Assembly (NCBI RefSeq): GCF_937468385.1 | Contig: NZ_CALBWS010000025.1 | Span: 21,467-85,466 of the forward strand | DNA: 64,000 bases | From: Neobacillus rhizosphaerae | Lineage (GTDB): Bacteria > Bacillota > Bacilli > Bacillales > Cytobacillaceae | Reading direction: 5' to 3' | Shown here: positions 32,585-40,241 of the stretch, in pieces | How the letters are laid out: each line of letters starts with the position of its first letter | Position numbering within the stretch: position 1 is the stretch's first letter | Notes under the pieces: model-generated | Databases searched by the model: none | Told to the model about the DNA's origin: nothing | The model's input: only the letters and a program-made list of their open reading frames with translations | Program-made: the position numbers and the translations under genes

Positions 32585-33871
32585 TTATTTAAGCTTTGAA
32601 AAAGCAACCTCTGCTGCTTGAATGGTTTTTTCAATATCCTCATCAGAATGCTCAGTTGATAGGAATAGCCCTTCAAACTGAGAAGGCGGTAAGAATACCC
32701 CTTGGTTAGCCATTTCCCGATAATAAGCTGCAAAGAATTCCAAGTTCGATGTTTTAGCTACTTCATAGTTAATGACCTTTTCATTAGTAAAGAAGAAGCC
32801 AATCATGGAACCAGCACGGTTAAAGGTAATGGGAATATCGTATTTTTCAGCAGCTGCTTCAAAACCTTTTTGAAGCATGTCCCCTTTACGAATAAATTCC
32901 TCGTAATGCTCTGGAGTTAATTGACTTAGTGTTTCTAGACCTGCAGTCATTGCAAGTGGGTTTCCAGACAATGTTCCTGCTTGATAGATGGGGCCACTTG
33001 GAGCGATTTGCTGCATGATTTCCGCTTTACCACCGTATGCGCCAACGGGAAGACCGCCCCCAATTACTTTTCCAAGACATGTAATATCAGGTGTTACATT
33101 GAAATAGCCTTGCGCACAATTGTAACCTACGCGGAAGCCGGTCATGACTTCATCAAAAATCAGCAATGAACCATTTGCCGAAGTAACCTCGCGAAGACCT
33201 TCTAAGAATCCTGGCAGCGGTGGGACAAGACCCATGTTACCAGCAACTGGCTCTACGATGATACAAGCAATATCTGGGCCGAATTGTTCAAAAGCGTATT
33301 TTACACTCTCTAGGTCATTGTAAGGTACTGTAATTGTATTGGATGCAACCCCTTCTGGCACTCCAGGGCTATCAGGCAAACCAAGTGTAGCAACACCTGA
33401 GCCGGCCTTAATTAATAACGAATCACCATGACCATGGTAGCAGCCTTCGAATTTCAAAATCTTATTACGACCAGTATAGCCGCGGGCTAAACGAAGTGCA
33501 CTCATTGTTGCTTCTGTTCCTGAATTGACCATCCTTACTACTTCAATAGATGGTACACGTTCAATTACAAGCTGTGCCACTTTGTTTTCTAATAATGTTG
33601 GCGCCCCAAAGCTTGTTCCTTGCTCTGCTGTTTTTTTCAGCGCCTCCACCACACGGTCGTTGGAGTGACCAAGAATTAGCGGTCCCCATGAAAGGACGTA
33701 ATCAATATATTCATTGCCATCGATATCATAGATTTTTGACCCCTTGCCTTTTTCCATAAAAATCGGACTCATAGCTACAGATTTAAAGGCACGAACCGGG
33801 CTGTTAACTCCGCCGGGCATTAGGTTTTGGGCTTCTTTAAATGCTTCAATCGATTTTGTATACGAACGCAT
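32585..33871 (-). CDS. hemL: Glutamate-1-semialdehyde 2,1-aminomutase
   Basis: PLP enzyme that converts glutamate-1-semialdehyde to 5-aminolevulinate, the second step of the C5 haem pathway after HemA. The start is placed at MRSYTKS (33871), with AGAGGG 6 nt upstream, as in B. subtilis; an upstream ATG at 33889 has no good site. The 428 aa protein has GTEATMSALRLARGYTGR, the Asp of FDEVMTGFR, and the PLP lysine in CLGKVIGGG. Last gene of hemAXCDBL, 26 bp after hemB, followed by two terminators. Confidence 0.97.
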   Translation of the reverse strand: MRSYTKSIEAFKEAQNLMPGGVNSPVRAFKSVAMSPIFMEKGKGSKIYDIDGNEYIDYVLSWGPLILGHSNDRVVEALKKTAEQGTSFGAPTLLENKVAQLVIERVPSIEVVRMVNSGTEATMSALRLARGYTGRNKILKFEGCYHGHGDSLLIKAGSGVATLGLPDSPGVPEGVASNTITVPYNDLESVKYAFEQFGPDIACIIVEPVAGNMGLVPPLPGFLEGLREVTSANGSLLIFDEVMTGFRVGYNCAQGYFNVTPDITCLGKVIGGGLPVGAYGGKAEIMQQIAPSGPIYQAGTLSGNPLAMTAGLETLSQLTPEHYEEFIRKGDMLQKGFEAAAEKYDIPITFNRAGSMIGFFFTNEKVINYEVAKTSNLEFFAAYYREMANQGVFLPPSQFEGLFLSTEHSDEDIEKTIQAAEVAFSKLK

Positions 33872-33897
33872 TCTATTCCCTCTTTTCAAAAAAATGT

Positions 33898-34878
33898 TTA
33901 TTGGTCTTCCTTTAACCAGCGAATCGCATCTTTTGCGGCATAAGTTATGATGAGATCTGCACCTGCTCGTTTCATACCGATTAACATTTCAAGTACGGTG
34001 TTTTTCTCGTCAATCCAGCCATTAGCAGCTGCCGCTTTCACCATTGCATATTCACCACTTACATTGTAAACGACAACAGGCAAGTTAAAATTGTTTTTTA
34101 CATCACGAACAATATCAAGGTATGGCATCCCTGGTTTGATGATTAAAAAGTCTGCACCTTCTGCAACATCTGATTCCGCTTCCCTAAATGCTTCCATCCG
34201 GTTAGCCGGGTCCATTTGATACGTCTTACGATCACCAAATTGCGGCGCCCCCTCCGCTGCCTCACGGAAAGGTCCATAGAATGCAGAAGCGTATTTAACG
34301 GCATAAGACATGATTGGAACTTCGGTAAAACCAGCTTCATCCAAACCGACACGAATGGCAGCCACAAAGCCGTCCATCATGTTAGACGGAGCAATAATGT
34401 CCGCTCCAGCTTTAGCCTGGGCCACAGCTGTTTTTACGAGCAATTCTAATGATTGGTCATTTAAAATCTTTTCGCCTTCTACAACTCCACAGTGTCCGTG
34501 GTCTGTATATTCGCATAAGCAAGTATCAGCCACAACAATGATGTCCGGGTAGTTTTCTTTAATATAACGGGTGGCTACTTGGACGATACCATGGTCATGA
34601 TAGGCCTGCTCTCCACATGCATCTTTCGTTTTCGGGATGCCGAACAGTAGGACGGATTTAATGCCGTGTGCGACAATATCATCCATTTCAGCTTGAAGAT
34701 GGTCCATCGATACTTGGAATACACCAGGCATGGACGATACTTCATTGCGAATATTTTCCCCTTCATAGATAAATAGCGGATAAATGAAGTCTTCTGCTTT
34801 TAAATGATTTTCTCTCACAAGTGCACGCATATTAGCACTTGAACGTAAGCGGCGATGACGTGAGAATTGTAGTTCCAT
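33898..34878 (-). CDS. hemB: Delta-aminolevulinic acid dehydratase (porphobilinogen synthase)
   Basis: Condenses two 5-aminolevulinate molecules into porphobilinogen. The 326 aa sequence has the zinc-type cysteine cluster DTCLCEYTDHGHCG (about residues 120-133), so a zinc enzyme is expected. Both Schiff-base lysine regions are present (SYAVKYASAFYGPFR and FLIIKPGMPYLD). It is 83 bp downstream of hemD, the largest gap inside the operon, and 26 bp before hemL. Confidence 0.98.
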   Translation of the reverse strand: MELQFSRHRRLRSSANMRALVRENHLKAEDFIYPLFIYEGENIRNEVSSMPGVFQVSMDHLQAEMDDIVAHGIKSVLLFGIPKTKDACGEQAYHDHGIVQVATRYIKENYPDIIVVADTCLCEYTDHGHCGVVEGEKILNDQSLELLVKTAVAQAKAGADIIAPSNMMDGFVAAIRVGLDEAGFTEVPIMSYAVKYASAFYGPFREAAEGAPQFGDRKTYQMDPANRMEAFREAESDVAEGADFLIIKPGMPYLDIVRDVKNNFNLPVVVYNVSGEYAMVKAAAANGWIDEKNTVLEMLIGMKRAGADLIITYAAKDAIRWLKEDQ

Positions 34879-34961
34879 ATTTTTACCTCCAAAAATTTAA
34901 ACTTTATTAGTTAGCTTGGTTTATACTGGCGGATAGCTCCGCTTTACTGACGGAAATCAAA

Positions 34962-35741
34962 TTAAACATGATGGTTATCAAGATAAGCAATCGTGCATTT
35001 AATCATTTCCTTCACGGTGTACTCCACTGGAGAAGCATGGACTGTTAATCCGTAAGCAATTAATTTTTTCTCAGTCACCGGCCCGATACAGCCAATGACA
35101 CAGCCTTTCAACTGCTCTTCCAGACCACATTCCTTTACGACATCCATGAAATGATCAACCGTTGAAGGGCTTGTAAACGTTAGAATATCAAGCTGGTTAT
35201 CAGACAACATGCCCGCAAGCTTCACACGGCTCTCTTCCGGCATGTACGTTTCGTAAATGACGACCTCATCAACCTCAGCCCCCACTTCCGTCAACGCGGT
35301 GGCGATATATTCCCGGGCTAGATTTCCTTTCGGGAGCAATACCCGCGATCCTTTATTGATATAGGGTAAAAACTCCTCTACAAACGCTTCGGCTACATAT
35401 GCCGATGGTACAAACTCAGCACGAAGCCCTTTTTCTCGCAATACCTCATCAGTCTTTTTGCCAATCACAGCAATTTTAGGAAAATCCGGACCAACTCTTT
35501 CAAAAAAAGAAAAGAAGGTTTCAACTGTGACATTGCTTGTAAAAATAATCCAGTCATATGTATTAAGGACCTTCAGCGAATCATGAAGGCGTTCATTTCT
35601 TTCAATCGGACGAAAGGCAATCAGAGGGATTTCAACCGGAATCCCTCCATACCTTTCGACAAGCTGAGAGAATGTTTTCGCTTGATCTTTACCTCTTGGA
35701 ACAAGAACTTTTTTATCAAGTAGGGGTGAGGGTTTTAGCAT
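34962..35741 (-). CDS. hemD: Uroporphyrinogen-III synthase
   Basis: Closes hydroxymethylbilane and inverts ring D to give uroporphyrinogen III. The 259 aa sequence is of low family conservation but shows the two-domain alpha/beta layout and the typical motifs DWIIFTSNVTVETFF (near residue 65) and ILTFTSPSTVDHFMD (near residue 175). The ATG overlaps the hemC stop by one base (TAATG), giving tight coupling. In the order hemC-hemD-hemB, the assignment is firm. Confidence 0.95.
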   Translation of the reverse strand: MLKPSPLLDKKVLVPRGKDQAKTFSQLVERYGGIPVEIPLIAFRPIERNERLHDSLKVLNTYDWIIFTSNVTVETFFSFFERVGPDFPKIAVIGKKTDEVLREKGLRAEFVPSAYVAEAFVEEFLPYINKGSRVLLPKGNLAREYIATALTEVGAEVDEVVIYETYMPEESRVKLAGMLSDNQLDILTFTSPSTVDHFMDVVKECGLEEQLKGCVIGCIGPVTEKKLIAYGLTVHASPVEYTVKEMIKCTIAYLDNHHV

Positions 35742-36673
35742 TAACCCTCGAGCTCCCGTTTCACCTTTTCAATCAGGTCCTTAGCTCCCTTTTTAATTAA
35801 TAAATCAGCAGCATGAATACCAAGTTCTTCCGGATTTTGTCCTCTTAGTTCTTCTTTAAAGACTTCATGACCTTCAGGTGATGCAACTAATACATTTAAA
35901 ACAATCTCATCATTTTCAGCTACATAGGCGAATCCAGCAATCGGCACCTGGCATCCGCCCTCCATTTTTTGCAGGAAAGCGCGTTCAGCACGGACAGCTC
36001 TTTCCGTCTGCTTGCAAGTGAATTTTTCAAACAGTTCAAGAAGTTCCTTATCGTCTTCGCGGCATTCAATCGATAATGCCCCTTGCCCCACTGCAGGAAC
36101 ACAAATATCTGCATCGATAAATTCTGTCACTACGTCCGTTGCCCAGCCAAGGCGGGAAAGGCCAGCGGCAGCTAAAATGATGGCATCGTATTCTTCAGTT
36201 TCTAATTTTGCTAATCTAGTATCGACATTGCCACGGATCCATTTAATCTCTAAATCTGGGCGTTCAACCAACAGCTGTGAACTGCGGCGCAGGCTGCTTG
36301 TTCCAATAATTGCACCTGGCTTTAAATCCTTTAACTTTACATGACCTCTAGAAATAAGGGCATCACGGTGGTCTTCACGGAAAGGAATACATCCGATAGT
36401 GAGACCTTCAGGCAATACAGCCGGCATATCCTTCATACTATGAACAGCCATATCAATCTCTTTATCAAGCATGGCCTGCTCAATTTCCTTTACAAATAAA
36501 CCTTTACCGCCCACCTTTGAAAGGGTAACGTCGAGGATTTTATCCCCTTTAGTAACGATTTCTTTTACTTCAAACTCGAAAGATGGATCAAGCTTCTTAA
36601 GCTGTTCAATCACCCAATTTGTTTGTGTTAACGCCAACTTACTTCGTCTAGAGCCTACGATAATTTTTCTCAT
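35741..36673 (-). CDS. hemC: Porphobilinogen deaminase (hydroxymethylbilane synthase)
   Basis: Joins four porphobilinogens on a dipyrromethane cofactor. The 310 aa sequence has the N-terminal GSRRSKLALTQTNWV, the catalytic Asp region MAVHSMKDMPAVLP, the arginine-rich substrate site (GTSSLRRSSQLL) and the cofactor-binding cysteine in MEGGCQVPIA (about residue 242). It is 17 bp after hemX and fused by a one-base overlap to hemD. Confidence 0.98.
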   Translation of the reverse strand: MRKIIVGSRRSKLALTQTNWVIEQLKKLDPSFEFEVKEIVTKGDKILDVTLSKVGGKGLFVKEIEQAMLDKEIDMAVHSMKDMPAVLPEGLTIGCIPFREDHRDALISRGHVKLKDLKPGAIIGTSSLRRSSQLLVERPDLEIKWIRGNVDTRLAKLETEEYDAIILAAAGLSRLGWATDVVTEFIDADICVPAVGQGALSIECREDDKELLELFEKFTCKQTERAVRAERAFLQKMEGGCQVPIAGFAYVAENDEIVLNVLVASPEGHEVFKEELRGQNPEELGIHAADLLIKKGAKDLIEKVKRELEG

Positions 36674-36689
36674 GACTGCCTCCTAGGGT

Positions 36690-37523
36690 TTATGCGTACC
36701 ATAAATGAAAAGATGATAATTGACCAAATAAGAAAAAGTTAATGATTACAATTAAAAAAGAAGCTGAATTCCAGATGGCTAATTTTCTTCCGGATATATT
36801 CTTCACAATCCGGAGATATAATAAAAGGCTGTATGCTGTAAGTAACAGAAATGAGCCAATAATTTTTATATCGTACCAAGGCATTCCGGGAACCTTAATA
36901 AATGCCCACTGCAAGCCCAATATGAGACTCAACAGCAGCATTGGAACGCCGATGACTGCGAATATGTAGGATGATTTTTCCAGTTTATCTAAATCTGCGA
37001 GCCGGATAAGTCTTGTTCCCCATTTTTTTCTTTTTAATAAATCGTACTGAAGCAGGTACAGCGTTGAAAAAACAAACGACAAGGAAAATGCCCCGTAAGA
37101 GAGAATCGCCATCGTAATATGAATCAACAACAGTTCTGAAACAAGCTGTTTGGCCATGATATGGGAATGGTATTGCATCGGGGCAAATGTATGAATCGCC
37201 ATAACAATAAAGCCAAGTATATTCGTGAAAAATACGATAAAATCCACTCTTAGTAACCGATTTATAACAAGTGACAATGTGACTAATACCCAAGCATAAA
37301 AATAGAGCCCCTCAAAGATAGTCAGTACAGGGAACCTACCTGTTTTTATCATATAGAACAAAAGGAAAACCGTCTGCAAAATCCATACAAACGCAAGTAA
37401 CCAGAAGGCAATGCGGTTTGCCTTCCGGTTATGGTGAATAAAATCAAAAAAATAGAGCAGTACACTGAAGGCATATAGAACAACTGTGAATTCATGAAGC
37501 CTTGTCATAAAGACGTTGTGCAT
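36690..37523 (-). CDS. hemX: HemX, cytochrome c assembly-like membrane protein
   Basis: Polytopic membrane protein that lowers the cellular level of HemA (glutamyl-tRNA reductase) in B. subtilis. The 277 aa sequence has about eight membrane segments and belongs to the CcsA/CcmC-like family. It has histidines that could bind haem (HHNRKAN, IHTFAP, LIHITMAILSYG), but lacks the full WWD motif of CcsA. Position between hemA and hemC is conserved. It may feed back haem level on HemA (known from B. subtilis; mechanism not visible here). Confidence 0.94.
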   Translation of the reverse strand: MHNVFMTRLHEFTVVLYAFSVLLYFFDFIHHNRKANRIAFWLLAFVWILQTVFLLFYMIKTGRFPVLTIFEGLYFYAWVLVTLSLVINRLLRVDFIVFFTNILGFIVMAIHTFAPMQYHSHIMAKQLVSELLLIHITMAILSYGAFSLSFVFSTLYLLQYDLLKRKKWGTRLIRLADLDKLEKSSYIFAVIGVPMLLLSLILGLQWAFIKVPGMPWYDIKIIGSFLLLTAYSLLLYLRIVKNISGRKLAIWNSASFLIVIINFFLFGQLSSFHLWYA

Positions 37524-37536
37524 AAAAGTTTACCCC

Positions 37537-38880
37537 TTATGACTGAAAGGAAGCCAACGGTTCATGAACCGGCATGTTATTGGATTCGGCTGCTTTCGAA
37601 TGTTGTTCACGTGCAAGCTCTTCAATATTAAAAATTTTCATAAATAATTCCATCGCCTGATCGGCGTCAGGTCTTGCAGCCAATTCTTTTGCCTGTAAAA
37701 TCGGATCTTTTAAGAGCTGGTTGATGATGCTCTTTGTATGTTTATTAAGCACTTTTATATCGCGATTAGATAAATTCGGTAGCTTTCTCTCCAAGCTATC
37801 CATTGTTTCCGCCTGGATGGCTAAAGCTTTTTCCCTAAGCGCGGAAATAACAGGAACCACACCAAGCATCCCAAGCCACTGTTTGAAGTCAACGATTTCT
37901 TTTTCAATCATTAACATGATTTTTTCAGCCGCTTTCTTGCGCTCTTTTAGGTTGGCTTCCACAATTCCTTCTAAATCGTCGATATCGTATAAAAAGATGT
38001 TTTCAAGTTCAGCAATTCTTGGATCTAAATCACGCGGCACGGCAATATCAACCATAAATAATGGCTTACCCTTCCGTTTTTTCTCAACACTAGCCATCGT
38101 TTCTTTTGAAATGACAAAGTCCTTGGCACCAGTCGAGCTAATGAGAATATCGGCTTCCACAAGTGATTTCTCTAACTCCGTCAATGTTCTGGCCTCACCA
38201 TTAAAACGTTTTGCAAGCTCCTTCGCTTTATCAAACGTCCGGTTAATGACAGTTACCTTTTTCACACCGTTACCATGCAGGTTTTGAGCTGCTAACTCAC
38301 CCATTTTTCCTGCGCCAAAAATTAACACATGCTTGTTAGCAAGGGAACCGAAAATTTTCTTTGCCAGTTCCACCGCTGCATAGCTAACAGAAACAGCATT
38401 TGCACCAATCTCTGTTTCTGAGTGCGCGCGTTTTGCCAGGGTAATCGCCTGTTTAAACAAGTGGTTAAACACGGAACCAGTCGTTTCCTCAGCTTGAGCT
38501 GACAAAAAGCTCGTCCGAACCTGTCCAAGTATTTGCGTTTCCCCTAAAACCATGGAGTTAATTCCACAAGTTACATTAAATAAATGATCTACCGCACCAT
38601 CGTCTTCATAAACATATAAATATGGAGAAAACTCCAGCTGCTCCATTCCGAACCATTCGGACAGAAATTCTTTCATATAATAGCGGCCAGTATGTAATTG
38701 ATCGACAACCGCATAAATTTCCGTTCGATTACAAGTGGATAAGATAATATTTTCTAGGATGCTTTTTTTAGTGTTTAACTTTTTAATGGCATCCGCAAGA
38801 TCGGTTTCATTAAATGTCAAACGCTCACGGATTTCTACAGGGGCAGTTTTATAGTTAAGACCGATCACTAATATATGCAT
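37537..38880 (-). CDS. hemA: Glutamyl-tRNA reductase
   Basis: First enzyme of the C5 haem pathway, reducing Glu-tRNA to glutamate-1-semialdehyde with NADPH. The 447 aa sequence has the catalytic Cys50 in STCNRTEIY, the substrate region GETQILGQVR, the NADPH fold FGAGKMGELAAQNL and the helical dimerisation domain at the end. It is the first gene of hemAXCDBL, with an extended -10 promoter about 50 bp upstream. In B. subtilis the operon is repressed by PerR; I did not find a convincing Per box. Confidence 0.98.
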   Translation of the reverse strand: MHILVIGLNYKTAPVEIRERLTFNETDLADAIKKLNTKKSILENIILSTCNRTEIYAVVDQLHTGRYYMKEFLSEWFGMEQLEFSPYLYVYEDDGAVDHLFNVTCGINSMVLGETQILGQVRTSFLSAQAEETTGSVFNHLFKQAITLAKRAHSETEIGANAVSVSYAAVELAKKIFGSLANKHVLIFGAGKMGELAAQNLHGNGVKKVTVINRTFDKAKELAKRFNGEARTLTELEKSLVEADILISSTGAKDFVISKETMASVEKKRKGKPLFMVDIAVPRDLDPRIAELENIFLYDIDDLEGIVEANLKERKKAAEKIMLMIEKEIVDFKQWLGMLGVVPVISALREKALAIQAETMDSLERKLPNLSNRDIKVLNKHTKSIINQLLKDPILQAKELAARPDADQAMELFMKIFNIEELAREQHSKAAESNNMPVHEPLASFQS

Positions 38881-38925
38881 TTGTTAAGGACACCCCCAAT
38901 AATTAATACGGTTTCAACTAGTAAA

Positions 38926-38934
38926 ATTATATCA
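38926..38934 (-). promoter_or_regulatory. Extended -10 promoter of the hem operon
   Basis: Minus strand TGATATAAT (TGnTATAAT) ends 46 bp upstream of the hemA start. No clear -35 hexamer at 16-18 bp. Typical of extended -10 sigma-A promoters. Confidence 0.45.
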
Positions 38935-39096
38935 TGAGTAATTTCGACTTTTCCTCGAAAAATGTGAACAGAAAACGAATCTATTGTGTTAATATTAGAA
39001 ATTGAATAGGACAGTTTTTTTTATAATCTTCCCTATGTACAGTATCAAAAAAGCAGACTAGATTCAAGTGAACCTTACTGGAAGCGGTGTATTGTA

Positions 39097-39585
39097 TTGA
39101 AAAATCAACGTATTTTCCCTGGTATCATTCTTATCGGTTTCGGAGCATACTTTTTATTACAGCAAACAGGAGTTTCTTTTTTTCAACAAATTTCAACCTG
39201 GCCGACCTTAATTATCATTGTTGGCGCAGCCTTTTTAGGGCAAGGATATATGGCGAAGGATTACGAGGCCATTCTTCCTGGGGTTATCATGGCTGGATTT
39301 GGTCTTCATCTCTATCTTGCTGGCCACGTGTCGTTCTGGCCGACTAACCATATTGGCATGTTAATCTTGATTATTTCAATTGGATTTTTTCTTCGTTTTC
39401 AAAAGACCAGTACAGGCCTGTTTCAATCGTTCCTCTTTCTCATTCTAGCCGTGTTACTGCTCTTTTATGATAAAATTGCTGGATACTTTGGCTTGCTGCA
39501 AAATGGAATGAGTTTTGTCTGGAAATTCTGGCCCGCTCTTCTCATTGTTGTTGGTATTTATTTTCTACTAAAAAGGAAAAAATAA
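39097..39585 (+). CDS. LiaI/LiaF-like multi-transmembrane protein
   Basis: A 162 aa integral membrane protein with about six hydrophobic helices arranged as repeats of the LiaI-LiaF transmembrane module (FPGIILIGFGAYFLLQQTG, LPGVIMAGFGLHLYL, FWPALLIVVGIYFLL). The three similar units suggest internal duplication. The start is a TTG with a weak GGAAGCGG site, so the precise start is uncertain. It sits alone on the plus strand between hemA (divergent) and ysxC (convergent). Relatives take part in cell-envelope stress systems or have unknown roles; no sensor kinase or regulator gene is adjacent. Confidence 0.8.
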   Translation: MKNQRIFPGIILIGFGAYFLLQQTGVSFFQQISTWPTLIIIVGAAFLGQGYMAKDYEAILPGVIMAGFGLHLYLAGHVSFWPTNHIGMLILIISIGFFLRFQKTSTGLFQSFLFLILAVLLLFYDKIAGYFGLLQNGMSFVWKFWPALLIVVGIYFLLKRKK

Positions 39586-39625
39586 TAGTGAAACTTCCAT
39601 CAGTTTTTTACAACCTCTTAATACG

Positions 39626-39661
39626 GAAAAAAGCCTGGCGCTTCAGCGCCTGGCTTTTTTT
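39626..39661. terminator. Bidirectional terminator between the LiaI-like gene and ysxC
   Basis: Stem AAGCCTGGCGC / GCGCCTGGCTT with one mismatch, TTCA loop, T7 on the plus side and a run of T from AAAAAA on the minus side. It serves both convergent genes. Confidence 0.9.
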
Positions 39662-40241
39662 ACATATAGCTCTCTAAAATAGCCCAAGCCTGATCTTTTC
39701 CTTCGCCTGTTTCCGAAGAGAATAAAACAATATGGTCATTTTTATCGAGATCTAACGTTTCACGCGTTACCTTTAAATGCTTTTGCCATTTCCCTCTAGG
39801 GATTTTATCTGCCTTTGTTGCGATGATAATGCAGGGAATGTCGTAATGCTTTAAAAAGTCATACATCATTACATCGTCTGAGGTTGGAGGGTGGCGCAAG
39901 TCGACAATCAAGACTGCTGCCCGTAATTGCTCCCTAGTTGTAAAATAGGTTTCAATCATTTTCCCCCATGCAGCCCGCTCCGACTTTGAAACCTTGGCAT
40001 ACCCATACCCCGGGACATCGACAAAGTGAAGAATCTCATTAATGAGAAAGAAGTTTAATGTTTGCGTTTTTCCTGGCTTTGATGAAATTCTCGCCAGACC
40101 CTTACGGTTAAGCATCTTATTGATAAAAGAAGACTTACCGACATTTGAACGGCCTGCCAGCGCAAATTCTGGCAGGGTCGTTTCCGGGTACTGTTCTGGT
40201 TTAACGGCACTGATGACAATATCTGAACTTACTACCTTCAT
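39660..40241 (-). CDS. ysxC: Ribosome biogenesis GTPase YsxC (EngB/YihA)
   Basis: Essential GTPase needed for maturation of the 50S ribosomal subunit. The 193 aa sequence shows the G motifs in order: G1 GRSNVGKSS (about 31-39), G2 region KTQTLNFF, G3 DVPGYGYAKV, G4 TKADK, G5-like SSETGEG. The start overlaps the lonA stop by 4 bp, so it is translated from the lonA transcript as in B. subtilis. Confidence 0.98.
   Translation of the reverse strand: MKVVSSDIVISAVKPEQYPETTLPEFALAGRSNVGKSSFINKMLNRKGLARISSKPGKTQTLNFFLINEILHFVDVPGYGYAKVSKSERAAWGKMIETYFTTREQLRAAVLIVDLRHPPTSDDVMMYDFLKHYDIPCIIIATKADKIPRGKWQKHLKVTRETLDLDKNDHIVLFSSETGEGKDQAWAILESYM

Noticed and set aside
38900..38960. Per box upstream of hemA
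   Set aside because: The palindrome-like stretch near the -10 does not match TTATAATNATTATAA at enough positions.
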